Assembly: GCF_000264905.1 (NCBI RefSeq)
Contig: NW_006763140.1
Coordinates: forward strand, 1,188,702-1,252,701
Length of the DNA: 64,000 bases
Source of the DNA: Stereum hirsutum FP-91666 SS1
Lineage: Eukaryota > Basidiomycota > Agaricomycetes > Russulales > Stereaceae
Direction: 5' to 3'
Part shown: positions 33,815 through 45,716 of the stretch, piece by piece
Numbering within the stretch: position 1 is the first letter of the stretch
Layout of the letters: each line of letters opens with the position of its first letter
Notes under the pieces: model-generated
Seen by the model: only the letters and a program-made list of their open reading frames with translations
What the model was told of the DNA's origin: nothing
The model's database searches: none
Program-made: the position numbers and the translations under genes

Positions 33815-34706
33815 GGCTTCTATGATTGATCTGGTCCAAACAACGACAGTAGATGAGCTGGGCTGGGTTGAGGGAAGACGCGAGAGGAGGAAGTCGCGAG
33901 GAGGACGAGGACGAGCGTGCAGCAAGGAGCGTGAAGGGCACACAGAAAAGAAGCAGAGCGCAGGCCAGCGTGGTCGATAAAAATACGCAGCAAACCCTGC
34001 ACGATTAGCTCATCGCTACGCGCGAAATTGGATTTCGCGCCTTCCGCCTGTCAAAGTCACACGAAAACGGAGAATGTATGAGCGAATTGTGTCCGAAAAC
34101 TCACGGAAGAGATAAGGGCGGGCTTGGTGGAAATAAGGAGGAGCCTGGATAAATCGTCGGAATAAATTGTTGGGCGCGACGGGGACGACGAGGACGACGT
34201 GTGCTGCTAGCGGTGAAAGGCAAGGGGCCAGAGAGGACGCGTTCTGTGCGCTGCTGTCCGCTGCAGCCTTTTCAACAGAATGAACACGCTGCGGCACGGT
34301 GCGCTGCTATAGATAGACTCAATATCGCATTTGTATTTCCGCTTGTTCCGTCATATCCAGCCGACTTACAGCATCTTCCCTTTCCGCCGGCACGTCGTCG
34401 TCGTGAGCAACGTCCTCCACTCGTCCTCATCGCCTGCAAATCCTGACGGTGTTCGTTTGATGGTGATATCAGGCCGCAGGCGCGCGTACTTTGCCTTCTG
34501 GGGTTGGTCTATGGGGATGCGGATCACTCTGCAGTAGACTCATGCTCGTTCGCTTCCAATCTGGGCGCCTTGTCGTCAGCCTCTTTTGCTCTTTCCTCGG
34601 TATCCCGAAAAATAGCAAGCCAGACTGCTCGAGCTCAAGGATAGCCAGGCCTTCGAAATACTAGTCAGAGGAATAGAGGGCACTCGAAAAAAACAGGCTC
34701 AGCATC
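33815..34706. other. Divergent intergenic region
   Basis: Start codons of the cupredoxin gene and the next membrane-protein gene face apart across about 890 bp. No gene or repeat recognised. Confidence 0.45.
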
Positions 34707-36696
34707 ATGTCTACAAGTGCGTAGTAGTTGTACTGCTTCATTCGCGCGTTCTTCCATTCTTGATACATCGTTATTCGCTTCAATTTTGATATAAGGTAGT
34801 TTAGACTAACTCAGCTGCTCATCTTGCTCTTCACGACAGGCAAAGGAGGTATCGAGATGCTCGACGCGCGGCAAACAAATCAGAGCGAACCAAAGCCTGG
34901 TGAGTCGCGTATGACTTTTCGTTCGGTTCCCCGAAGTTTGAAAATTTGAGCCCTCCTGGATATTCATTTAATCACATCATCTCACGACGCGTCATGCATT
35001 CTTCGCTCGGGTCCTCCTCGTCCTCGGGGATGTGCGCATTTTATTGTGCTGTGCTCGGTGTCGTCGACTTGCAGTGTGATAAACGGGTGCTCAACGCCGT
35101 CACCGCGCCAAAATTAAGTTCGAAACATGGATGGTGTCCTTGATCCAGTGCTACGATAACTACTGGAGGGATCTCCAATTCGAACTCGTCGACGTCGATA
35201 ATCAGACCGATATTCAACTGCTCCTCTTCAACTTGAAAAGGGTGCTCTGACCTTGGCCTCGCACATGGTTTCCTATATATCCATCTCAACCTCCTGCTAA
35301 TTCATCAGTTCTAGCAACAGACCCGAATCTAGTTCACAAAGCACTTCTTGAATCCGCGTCTTCGCAAGCAATCGTGCAGGTCATCACGATATGGCACGAT
35401 CGGCTACAGCTCATTTCTGTTTTTGTGAGCACTTTGTGTTTTTTTTTCTTTCTTCTTCGTCTTGTACTGACCGGATTTCTCTATATACATGACACTGTTA
35501 CGTCCTGCTACCACCCATTCATCGCATATTTTCTCTATTCAACGATCTATCTCGCGACCTCAGGCCACATTTTTCACGGGGATAGACTCGAGCTTACTCG
35601 GTTTGTCGAGGGGATCGGGCAGCCATACGAGTGTAACGGTAAGAGTCATGGACGCGACACTCGTTGGCGCGTTGATTTTCCATGCTGCTTCGGGTACGTA
35701 AATCGATGTCTTCGAACACAACCCGTCTTTATCATCTCCAAATTATGTCCTGAACGCCACATCTCCACGCCACAAAACCCCTATCAGCCTTTCCGATGCA
35801 AGACGTAGACGCTGATATATCCTTGCCGTTTTCTTTTAGCGATTCTGGCGTACATAGCGTGTTTCGTCCTCATACGCTACAACCTCAACGAAACGGCGCA
35901 TCACAGAGTCACCGTCGGCGATGGCACAGAGACAAGTTTCATCTCCGATATTTTCCTACAACAAATCAATCTCGCCAACGCCAACGCCAACGCTACAAAC
36001 CAAAATACTAACGCCAACCCTGTCCCGACTCGTCACGCCGCCGATCCCTCCAGCGCCGAGTCTCAATCCGGGCAAGGACAGGGCCATCGCGCCGGTCCCT
36101 CCACCTCCACCACCACCGACCGCGCTCCTCCCTACGGCACCTCCACATCCAATAGCACCACACGCCCACACTCCCCCTTCGCATTTTTCTCCTCATCCAC
36201 CCGCGGCCCGCATTTTCTCCCAACTATATCTCATTCCAGGACTCCGTCTCACACAGCGGCAGGGAGCCTGAGCCTCCCGCCTATCATCACTCATCCGTCT
36301 GAGCTGTTTCAGGCTGTGCAGAAGAGTCTGGGATTGGGCGTGTTCGTGTCGAGGGTGCATCCGTTTAAGTTTAATCTTAAACGGCTTTCGTTGGTTTCGA
36401 TATGTACATGTGGACGACGGCCTGGCCGACACCATCGCACTGGGACCGGTTCGACTTCAAGTGGCGGTACTGGTGGGAGTGATAGTGATCCGGATTTGGA
36501 GATGGATCATAGGGAGCTGATGAGGTTATTGAGCCGGTGTCATACGGCGTGCTCGATGTTTATCTTGGTTGGGTTCGTGCTGCAGGTGACGGGTGTGTTG
36601 GCGTTTGTGTGGGTTAATTATGTGAGGGCGGTTAGTGTGTGGGGGAGTGGATGTGTGGCTTTCGTGGTTGTTGTGGGGTTCGCGGCATTACATTGA
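34707..36696 (+). CDS. Fungal multi-pass membrane protein, reading frame uncertain in exon 3
   Basis: Exon 1 ATGTCTACAA joins exon 2 to give MSTSKGGIEMLDARQTNQSE. Exon 3 contains FETWMVSLIQCYDNYWRDLQ and IQLLLFNLKR; exon 4 DPNLVHKALLESASSQAIVQ and TIWHDRLQLIS; exon 5 ATFFTGIDSSLLGLSRGSG and TLVGALIFHAAS; then ILAYIACFVLIRYNLNE. A long Ser/Thr/Asn-rich linker follows, then two hydrophobic helices (SMFILVGFVLQVTGVLAFVW and VAFVVVVGFAALH). The pattern is of an uncharacterised Agaricomycete membrane protein family; no function known to me. Phase breaks: with exon 2 ending in phase 1, exon 3 meets TGA TAA right after the only AG acceptor (35074), and the exon 3/4 junction is also one base out. It may be a pseudogene, or a base or splice site is misjudged. 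Confidence 0.55.
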
Positions 36697-38377
36697 TTGT
36701 TAACGTTGGTGGGGGATGTTGATATTGGGAGCGATGGGTGTTTCTTGATCTATTTGTGGTTTTCTTGGAACAAAATTTGAAAGAAAAGGGGGTGATCTGG
36801 TGAGTTGAACTCCTCTGTGCTCCGTATTCTCGACGTGTTTGCTGAACGTTTGACTCCTGTACAGATATCTATTACTTCATCTTGTAACTCAGACTGAACG
36901 ACAACACACGAACACGAACAAACATGTGACTGATACCTATCATTGTCCCGATACCGTCTTGCAGTATACGAGGCTTTTGTGCTCCCTGCCCCCTCCTCCA
37001 TCTTCCCCACAAGAATCGAACTTGGCAGAGTGCAGCACTCGACCCCCGAGTGAGTCCCTCCTTCTTGCTATCTTTGCGTTCCCAACCTCCAATTCTATAT
37101 GAATTTTGGGCCCTTTTGATCGCTTTGATGAACACGAACGTATCACACTTCATTTTTCTGAGGCAAGGTCAGGTTCGGACTCTCCGACCTTTCGCTTGCC
37201 CGTGATTCACGTCTCTCGCAGACGTTATCTTCTCTCTGAGCCTCCTCCCCTCCCCCCCACCTCATCCATTTGTTGTAATAGATCACTAATTCGATGTTCT
37301 TTCAAATCCACAGAATGATCTAACAAAATGAATATACTACCGAATCGATAATGGAAGTCACAGTCATCAATCCTGCCAAAGCACCTCCTCAGCAAGGCCG
37401 CCCACCGTTCATGGTGATCGGCACTGTTAGCGACCTTCTTGGTCAAGATCGCTCGGAGATGGAAGCCCTTTTTCCTTGATGCGCCTGTTCAGCATGAGGC
37501 ACGCGTGAGGCTGCAGTTCGCTCTGTGCGCCGAGTGGTGAAGCAGTGATGGGTTGAGGGGACGGCAGCGAGTTCGGCATCCTGCGTGATGCGCCTTTTGG
37601 CCGCCCTGAGACCCCTATTCTGGGAGGCTTGCTGCATCCCACGCGTTGATCTGCCAGTGCAAGAGGCCCGTCGGTGTTGCTTTGAACATGTTGGGCACTT
37701 TGTGGCCAGCGTCTGTCGTCTTTGTTTTTATTGATAGTCTCCGCATGATCGCCTTTAGGCCCCTCTTCAATCGTTCACGCTCCTATTATTCCGAGCTCCA
37801 TCACCACCCGCGTCTATACTGATGCTTCCTGCACAGTACGCTTCTGTCAATCAGGATCAGTAGTAGGTACTGCTGCATACCTGCCAGATAAGTATCCGCG
37901 TTAGTATTTCCCTTTGCCCCAGCGGCCCAGCAGACGTGGGTTAGCACTACACAATGAGTAAGTAAAGAGCATTGAGGCCTCGAGGCACACCATCCGATAA
38001 CCTCGAGCTCCAGTCATGAGGCCAGCCTTACTGCCTGCGCTTTGCCTCGATGAGTCTACATTTGTGCGTTCTCTCTGAAGTACAGTTACATACCGCTGAG
38101 GGCTGGGGGCTGCGTGGGCCGGATACGTGGCCGATATGGGGTTTGAGGCGCGGGTACATAGGGTCACTGTCCTCACTGATCGGGAGTCGGGAGTGTGGTA
38201 TAAAGGCTTGGGAGTGCGATAGCGAGTCTTGCTTTCAATCTTTCATCTTTGCCCACAACCCACCCGCGCCTGACTGCTAACACTCGTCGTCTTCACTTGT
38301 GATTTCGTCGCTACACATTGACGCCAACGAACGCCGATCTATTTGATTTTTTGATACTCCTATACCTCTGAACTACA
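36697..38377. other. Intergenic region of 1.7 kb, no supported gene
   Basis: 3' flank of the membrane-protein gene and the 5' region of the next gene. Short frames only. A stretch near 36990-37090 looked faintly tRNA-like but fails on stem pairing. Confidence 0.4.
38199..38205 (+). promoter_or_regulatory. TATA box candidate
   Basis: TATAAAG, about 175 bp upstream of the ATG at 38378, followed by a pyrimidine-rich leader. The distance fits a 5' UTR of roughly 140 bp. Confidence 0.4.
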
Positions 38378-39540
38378 ATGTCACATATGGAGGTCATGGC
38401 CTACGGGCGGATGCCACTTGAACTGACATCGCCTACCTCGCCGAGTGCGATGTATGGCTCTGAGGTAAGTTACTTCATCGACATCTTTCCAATCTCGCCC
38501 TTCGCTCTGCTTATCGCCGTGACTGACTTACAACTGGATATCTGCTCTTCTGTAATAGCTCGATCTCGAGTTGGCATCGCTTTTGAGCTCGCTGAGCATT
38601 CAACATAAGATGAGCAACCATGGACACGGGGTGAGCATCGCCTTCCTCATCGTTTCTTTTCTTCCGAAGTGGGATAGGAGGCTTATTCGGACGTTTTTGT
38701 GATGGAGGTAGCAGGCCCGAGTAAACGAGGACTTGCAGCCCAGCGGAGAACGAAGATCAGGAGCGGACGGGATGGGAAGTCCAGATATCTCAATGGACGG
38801 GGAGATGGAGACCTCAGTCGTGAGTTTCTTTCAATTCACCCAGGGCGGCTTTGTGTCTGTTGAATGTGGCGCTGATGTTTTATGTGTGGCGTGTCCCCAA
38901 CTCGCAGTCGATGTCAGACACTTTGGACTCCTCAAGTTCCTCCGACGGAACTTACTCTCAACCGCAGCACCCAACGAACACTACCCAAACCCCCGCCGCC
39001 ACCGCCAACACCGCTCCGTCAGTCCCACCCCCAGCGCAAGCCTATCCCGCTCCATGTCCCCTTCTCCAATCCATCATCACACACCTCGCTCCCGATCAGT
39101 GCAACCCGAACGGGGCCGATCCCTCAGCCCCTCCTCCCGACAACAACACCAACAACAACCACACCACCACCACCCCTACCGAAACGACCTCCCTGAGCAC
39201 CACCTCCGGAGAATATCTCGATCTCATCTTCATGCACCGCGAGATGTTCTCGGCGCATCCGGCCGGGCACGTCGGATGTCCGGCGGCGTTTACGGCGTTG
39301 GCGAGGGATCTGGAGGGGAGAGCATGGAGGAGTGATAGGGAGGGCGATTTGGAGGCTGTGAAGGCGTTTAGGCACGAGGCGTGGATGACCGCGGCGTGGC
39401 TGGGCAGTGGAGGGATGTGGTGGGGGAATACGGGGAGTACCGGTGGAGGTGTGACTGCGAGTTCGACTGCTAATACTACTACTACGCAGTGGGAGAGCGA
39501 GGCGGGGATGGGAAGGGGGATTGGGTTGTTGGAGGACTAG
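38378..39540 (+). CDS. Unrecognised low-complexity protein
   Basis: Four exons join in phase: 38378-38464, 38559-38630, 38715-38819 and 38908-39540; all introns have GT..AG ends. The protein of about 298 residues starts MSHMEVMAYGRMPLELTSPT and includes LDLELASLLSSLSIQHKMSN. The centre is Ser/Thr/Pro/Asn-rich (NNTNNNHTTTTPTETTS). A possible folded C-terminal part reads YLDLIFMHREMFSAHPAGHV, then CPAAFTALARDLEGRAWRSD and AVKAFRHEAWMTAAWLG. No signal peptide, membrane segment or known motif seen. The coherent splice phases support a real gene; function unknown. Confidence 0.7.
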
Positions 39541-40450
39541 AGGGAAAACGCCGGCCGTTTTCCGGTGTCTGGATACCCCGTTCATGTTGTAGGATTTGAC
39601 TGTACGACAACGCTTGTAGCTAGTAGTCCACTATGTACATGTTTATGATATATGTTTTAGATATGCACGTCCCCCAAGGTACTTAGTCTCCTCAAGCAGA
39701 GTAGACGGCGTTCAACCGGCGGGTGCGAGGATCACTCTGTCAAGGTACTTCACTTGTGTTCACCTTCGCGACGGCCGTCGACATCGGTTTATCTTCAATG
39801 TAGTGCACCAAGATTGCATGGCCGTTTGCTCCCTTCACACTCATCACACAGCTTTGAAGTTTGCAAAAGTTGATCGATTTGATCAAGAGCACTATTGGTA
39901 CGCAGACTAGTGGGTGGTAAGAGGGTCAAGTATTGGGTAGTAATACTGTACAGGGTAGCAGAACAAGGATACTAAGAGCAGGCAATGTATCAAAAGATAT
40001 CGCGATGTGTGAAGTCGGATTAAGGTGTAGGTTCTCCGGGGACTGTAGTACAATCCAAGTAAAGAAGGGAGGTCACGCAGCCGGGCTAACCGCAGAGACG
40101 ACGAGGAGGAAATCGAAAGTATAATCGAACAGATAAAAAACGAAGGCGCACAACGAAATCCGAAATCCGTGGAGTACAGAGTCACAGGGTCCAAAAGGCA
40201 TCAAAGAAAGACAGCGAAGGTCGAAGAGGGTTACAACCCAGACCTGGGTGTGACAAAGGGTTGCGTCGAACACGGGCAGGTCGGGAGGGCTCTGAGAGCA
40301 GGAATAGGAATGGACGGTGTGGCGGTGAATGCAGGACGGGTATCGAGATAGAATAATAGCAGAGTGGGTTGGGACTCGATGCGATGAAGCGGCCACGCGT
40401 TTTGAAAGGAATTGCAAACTCTATGAGGGGTGGTGATAGGAATAGCACAT
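39541..40450. other. Convergent intergenic region, no supported gene
   Basis: 3' flanks of the flanking genes, which point toward each other. Minus-strand open frames around 39907-40479 show no recognisable protein. Confidence 0.45.
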
Positions 40451-41042
40451 TCAAAGTGCAGAGGAGGGGGTGGCCTCAACGGCCGCGGTAGATGTAGACG
40501 AAGATGAAGAACTCGAGAAGGCCTTGAGAATGGCGTCGAAGAACTTCGCCAGTGTCATCGCGCTGTCTGATATAGAGTCGTCGGAGGTGGTCGATGAGTT
40601 CGAGCTTGCGCTCGTCGCGGCGGGCTCTGCCGAAGCTGAGGTGGCTGAAGGGACAGTTGATGCCTCCGACGAAGCCGCCGAGAACGAGACCGTGGACAGG
40701 TCGACGGAGGATGCAGAAGAAGAAGCGGGCTGAAAACCGGTGGGAGAGTTCGTTAATGTTGCACATGCTTAGCCGCGTGAAAAAAAAATACTCACGATGA
40801 GAACTTCTCTGCAGTCGGAGACGCACATCCTCTTGTCGGCAGCCTTGGGTACGTTCCAAGTTGGCAGCCCGGGGAATCTCAACATATCCAGGCCAGCATG
40901 TGGGGGTAGTGGTGCAGCCGATGTTTCTGTAATGGGAACACGTTAGTCAGCAGGAGCAGGGTGGATGCAGGAAGAAATATGACTGACCAGAAAAGATGGT
41001 AAACAGAGCAATGAAAGACAAGGCAAAGATTGTTGCGCGCAT
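40451..41042 (-). CDS. Small secreted Ser/Ala-rich protein
   Basis: Three exons with coherent phases encode about 153 residues. Exon 1 is a clean signal peptide, MRATIFALSFIALFTIFS, continuing SETSAAPLPPHAG. Exon 2 holds the only conserved-looking part, LPTWNVPKAADKRMCVSDCR followed by EVLI, with the only two Cys (spaced C-V-S-D-C). Exon 3 is Ser/Ala/Thr-rich, with ALAKFF-type helix MTLAKFFDAILKAF, and stops at 40451. The C-terminus is not strongly hydrophobic, so GPI anchoring is unclear. Possibly a wall or matrix protein or small effector-like secreted protein; family not recognised. An overlapping plus-strand open frame (40470-40733) is its antisense shadow. Confidence 0.66.
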
Positions 41043-43129
41043 CTTGGTTGAATATGATGGTGTCTGGTCGAGGAATAATAGTATAGGAACGCGAGAGAGG
41101 ATGTAGCTAGGAGGGCTGTGATGTAGCTTGAGGAAGACCTGTCGATGTAAGCAAGGCAAAGGAGCATACTATATACTCGTCGCATATTGAACGAGCGACC
41201 GAGAAAAGGTTGTCCCAAAACGGAACCTTGAAAGACGAGCGAACTGCACCCTGATTCAACACGCCGAACCTGGTGGCGCCGGAGAAGTGATATGACGAAG
41301 GTAAAACCCCCGGCGTCTTCGTCAAGCCCAGTATCATGGACAATTTTACTCCTCATCGAGACAGAAGAACCCAGACCGGGCTTCTTGGCTTTGAATTAAA
41401 CCAGAACAGGGACGTTCGGTGCCCTGAAAAGAGGCTATCTTACGGAGTTGACGACAGCGAAGTCGAGGCGTGAGGCCGGTTGAAACAAGGCCTTCCTTTT
41501 TGGGACGAACAAACTCCCCAATCGGGACGGCTTTTGGGATGTCTATATCGAGACAGCGGTTTGGAAAGGATTCTAAATGGACGCGCCCATACGGCATCAC
41601 GAACGCTTTGCCTATCAGCTGCACTCGAATCTATCGTCGTCGAGGCATAGCTTGTTGCTCCAATGCCAGAGTAGTAGCCGCTCTCGCGCAATCCATGCTA
41701 TGAGCTTGCTGTTCGTAGTATTCAAGTTTCTTGCCACTTCGTGCACCGTATTGGGCCCCTAGTAATATCCCCATCCATCATCGCCGAACAGTCAGCAACC
41801 GTGACGAATTATTTGCTAGGCGAAGGAGGTTCCGGGTGCGGAGTGTAGCTAGAGAAAGAAGTCTCAAACTTCAACACTTCCTCGCATGATCTACAAAGTC
41901 CCACGATGGCGCTCACGGAGAAGAGAAAGCTTCGAGTTCCTATACTTGTCGCAGAGAACCCAAAGGTAAGGTCTCTGGTGACGACTAGGCTAATCACATT
42001 TCTGTGGTTTTCAACTCTCAGTCAAGAATGATGGGACGTTCAGAACGAGAGGCCCAGAATACGATAACTCGAGATGTGCACATGCAGATCTAATGTGAAA
42101 ACGGAGCGACCCATTGGGCTCCATCGAAACCCAGAAGTTTCTGTTCTATGATGTCTCATACTAGTGTAGGCCCTTCGTGATAGGCCGACCGACGTCGACA
42201 TACGACGTCGTTCGCGGGTGGACTCGGTCATTCACCACTAGCGGCACCGCCCAGCATGGAAGCGGTGAACATTCCACAGAAGGTGCGACGGTCTGAAGAC
42301 CTTACAACGAGCGCCACATATCATTCTCACCATATTAAGGCCCAGAATATGAGTGCGAAAAAAAGCGCCATGGAGAGGCCCTTTGCACGGTGATCAAGGT
42401 TGGAATACCAAAACGAGAACGATCTTACTTACTGGTGATCTCTGGTCGACGGACGCCGCCTATCATCTAAAATAATGATGTGCCTCGTCAGGGTAAGTCA
42501 GCACCCTAAAAAAGTGCAGTGTAATGCATAGAGGACACTGACCATCCTGTTCCTGGAGTTGGCCGTCCGTTGGCACGCTAAAAGGTGAGTTAAAAGATGC
42601 TTCTACGGCTGGAACCTGACGGACGCAGGACAAGCCTTGCTGGGGTAGCCTTCATGGCCTTGCTATCGAGAGCGATGGCCGTAGTCCGGGCATTTCGTTC
42701 ACCGTAATGCTTCCATGCGAAATCGACAGAATATTCCGCTGCGCGGTGGTGGGTCAGAGAACCAATTTCGCTCGAGCTCTGCTGCCAAAAAGATAACATG
42801 GATGTTGCATTCCCCACAAATTCTACTTTGTCAAACCTCCCTTCTTCATTTTTGAGTTCGGTTGCGGATGCTGAGAACGAAGACATCAAGATATGGTCTA
42901 CTGGAGAATGAACCGATCGTAGGCCATTCGCTGTCCGGGCTCCAGCAGAGTTAGGATGTAGCCAATTCGCTGACGGCGGCGGCGTCGATGCCCTCGCCAA
43001 GCGGACTATGCGCGGAATGTTGGGCGAAGGTGGACAATGGCAGAGTACCGGGGCAGATGCGAGTGATATTATGGCAAGAGCAATGTGATGAAGCTGAGAT
43101 GAGGTGTGTATACAATATGCGACAATAAG
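41043..43129. other. Intergenic region of 2.1 kb, no supported gene
   Basis: Promoter side of the small secreted protein gene and 3' flank of TIM22. A minus-strand open frame at 43000-42590 and a hydrophobic stretch encoded around 42350 (minus) did not yield a consistent spliced gene. Confidence 0.4.
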
Positions 43130-43931
43130 TTATTCCGGTGGCCAGTCTATGGATCAGAATGTTAGTCGTCGCTGTTGAATCGAATAATTAGGTGAGGTGA
43201 ACAATAGTCGTCAACGTAGTCATTAAACACGCACTCTGCCGTCTCCCTCCTCAAGAATAGATCGATAGCACACGAGAACGCTGCGAAGCCCATACCACCC
43301 AAAACCATGGCCTTGGGGCCAGACGCTCGTGCCAAGATACCTCCAGTGACGAAGCCTGCCGCGGTGGGGTTTACCAGATCGTTTTTTGCACGATACTAAA
43401 CAAACAAAGGCAAGGCAGCATTCGGACAGGACCCACAATGAACCTTCACTAGCTAATGCTGAAACGGACACCAGGGAATCTGACGTACCGATTCTATCAC
43501 ACACTCGGTCACACTATACAACCCTCCAACCTTCGCAAATCCTTTTCCGCTCCGCCAGGCATTCCGTCCCATCTCCTTGAAGATTTCTGAGGTCTTCTGT
43601 TGTAGACTCAGATTCTGTCGTAGAAGGGGATCTTCATATTGGTATGACGAAGACAACATGGAGATGAAGACTCCGACACCGAAGCCTGATATATGTATCA
43701 ACCCACACAAAGATACTTCAGTGACTATGACACTCGAATATTCGGAGACTACGCACCTGCGCCTGTCGAAAGGATGCCCTTGCCTATGCATGAATGTGGT
43801 GCTTCCGTGATCAAATCCTGGTAATACTTCTGTTGCTTTATCACCTCACGGTCCTCCTCCGTGAGCCCTGGAGGCAAGGGTTCTCTTCCTGCCGGAAACA
43901 ATGGTGCCACACCAGGGAGAGAGGAAGCCAT
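43130..43931 (-). CDS. Mitochondrial carrier translocase subunit TIM22 homologue
   Basis: Channel-forming core of the TIM22 complex, which inserts carrier proteins into the mitochondrial inner membrane. It starts [20 protein letters not shown] and has [20 protein letters not shown], a Cys-containing first helix of the Tim17/22/23 fold. [26 protein letters not shown] and [20 protein letters not shown] follow; this is the strongest family signature. Then [20 protein letters not shown] and [19 protein letters not shown], the last residues from a final small exon after a GTGCGT donor. Four membrane helices as expected. About four exons. An in-frame Met seven codons upstream (43952) is an alternative start. 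It is divergent from the phosphotransferase gene, with about 210 bp between starts. Confidence 0.93.
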
Positions 43932-44141
43932 TGCAGGTGAGCGTTTGACCACTGAACGGACTCAGGCTTTCACGCGAGTTCACGCGTCGCGCGGCACAGT
44001 TTTGACCGTGCGAAACGCCACTGTGGCGCACAGAGGGATAAAACTTGTCCGTCCAACTTTTGATCAACTCCTATCACTGACCACCACTAACTCCCGGTCG
44101 AGATACCTTCTTTCTTTCCATTGGTATCTTATAGTGTCAAG

Positions 44142-44945
44142 ATGCTTATTGCCCTAATGATCAAGACATACATCGCTATCCGAGGCTGGTACGATCCCTC
44201 GTGGCTTCGCAGAAACAGAGGTGTAATCAAACGCTTCCCCTTCGACCTCATCCTCAAGATCGGCAGGGACGACGTCGCGTCTGAAGCCGCCACTGTGAAC
44301 TTCATCCGCTCAAATACGACTATTCCCGTCCCGCACGTCGTCGCGTCCGATAGTGCATTCGGAAGGTCCTACATGCTTATGCGGAGGGTCGAAGGGATGC
44401 CTCTCGAATTCGCGTGGCCCGATCTCGATGCCGGACAACGCGCTAACGTCGTCGAGCAGCTGCGCTCCTTTGCCGCCCAGCTGCGAACCTTGTCACCCAC
44501 TCTATCGCGGGGACACAGTGTCCACGCTGTCTGCGCTCTCAACAACGCCTCATTTTGGGATAGTCGCATCTCGTCGGCACCTACTGGCCCTTTCCCCGAC
44601 GAGCGCGCTTTCAACGATCATCTCGTCGCCGTTGCGGAGCGGTATATGGACGAGACGACGCTACCCGCAATACGCGCGCGTATGCGCGATGATCATCGTA
44701 TTTGCTTCACCCACGGCGACCTTGCCCCTCGTAACATCATGGTTCAAGGGGACAATGTCACCGCCATCATCGACTGGGAGGAGGCTGGGTGGTACCCGGA
44801 GCATTGGGAGATCGTGAAGGCGCTGTGGTGCACACTGAAAGATCCCGAATGGCTAAGTGCGGTGCGCCGTATTGTGGGAGACGACTTGGAGAGGGACTGG
44901 ATGGTTGACCGAGAGCTGTCTGATCATATGGTGGGCGCGTTCTGA
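44142..44945 (+). CDS. Aminoglycoside-phosphotransferase-fold (APH) family protein
   Basis: Single-exon gene of 267 residues with the kinase-like APH fold; fungal members are mostly uncharacterised small-molecule kinases, so an antibiotic-resistance role should not be assumed. ATP-site region FDLILKIGRDDVASEAATVN, hinge SYMLMRRVEGMPLEFAW, the Brenner motif HGDLAPRNIMV (catalytic Asp and metal-binding Asn) and IDWEEAGWYPEHWEIVKALW (DFG equivalent). The first ATG in frame at 44142 gives MLIALMIKTYIAIRGWYD. No intron, unlike most neighbours. Divergent from TIM22. Confidence 0.87.
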   Translation: MLIALMIKTYIAIRGWYDPSWLRRNRGVIKRFPFDLILKIGRDDVASEAATVNFIRSNTTIPVPHVVASDSAFGRSYMLMRRVEGMPLEFAWPDLDAGQRANVVEQLRSFAAQLRTLSPTLSRGHSVHAVCALNNASFWDSRISSAPTGPFPDERAFNDHLVAVAERYMDETTLPAIRARMRDDHRICFTHGDLAPRNIMVQGDNVTAIIDWEEAGWYPEHWEIVKALWCTLKDPEWLSAVRRIVGDDLERDWMVDRELSDHMVGAF

Positions 44946-45716
44946 AGCGGTGTAGTGCCGTTTATCGCTTTCACTCGCTCTGGTTGTGTTATTTTTCAGA
45001 TTATATGTTATATATTCCGCTTGGTTCACACTGCCGTGGCAAAAGGAATGTCGCTGTGAGACCAGAAGCGCTGAATGACTGCTACGAACATCGACCAGAA
45101 AATGTAAGTGTGATATAACCGGTGGTCAGGGCTTTCAAGTATTAGCCCGAAAATCTACGAGGTACAGAAAAGCAAGTCCAAGTCGGTGGTACATTCAAGT
45201 TCAAAAGAGCGGAAGAAGCCTCTTGCTTCAAGAATGTTAATGAAGACCCGACCACGGTGCGAACCTTGAAAAAGAAAAGCGAAGGGTGGGTATATAATTC
45301 TACAGAGTTAACACGAAGGAGTCAATAATGCGGAGCACACGAAAACGAGCGAACGAAAGCGAGCGACGACCGACAGAGAAAAAAAGGGATAAAGACGCAG
45401 CCAAGTAACCAGACGAAACGAGCGGAGGTGGTCGTTCAAGGTCCAGCCGATAGAACGTTGTACATATGAACAAATTCAGCAATGCGGCAAGAACGAGCGA
45501 GTGAGACGAAGCCCGAGTCACAGGTATCAGTATGCGGGTGGCGCACTTCAAGTGTAGGCCTAAAAAAGTGGTACAAGTTATGAAGTTGAAGTGTGAATGT
45601 CCGACCTGAACGGTGTCCGATGTCGCGGCCGGCGATGCAAGATGCAAGAAGTCCAAGAAGAGAGAGAGAGGAGAGGAAAGAGAAGAGACACGAAGCCAGC
45701 CAAGGAAAATCCAAAC
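44946..45716. other. Convergent intergenic region, no supported gene
   Basis: 3' flanks of the phosphotransferase gene and the large disordered-protein gene. No gene, repeat or RNA recognised. Confidence 0.45.

Noticed and set aside
36990..37090. Minus-strand tRNA-like TTCGATT loop
   Set aside because: T-stem has only four pairs, the anticodon loop lacks U33, and no acceptor stem can be closed.
40470..40733. Acidic Glu/Ala-rich plus-strand open frame
   Set aside because: Exact antisense of the Ser/Ala-rich exon of the minus-strand secreted protein, which has signal peptide and in-phase introns.
42300..42545. Possible small membrane protein on the minus strand (MMIGGVRRPEIT exon and a hydrophobic LSMALFFALIFWALIW stretch)
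   Set aside because: The best donor and acceptor join the two pieces in the wrong phase, and reading through hits a stop; no consistent model.
44142..44945. Antibiotic-resistance aminoglycoside kinase
   Set aside because: The fold is APH-like, but fungal members of this family are generally not resistance enzymes; nothing in sequence or context supports resistance.
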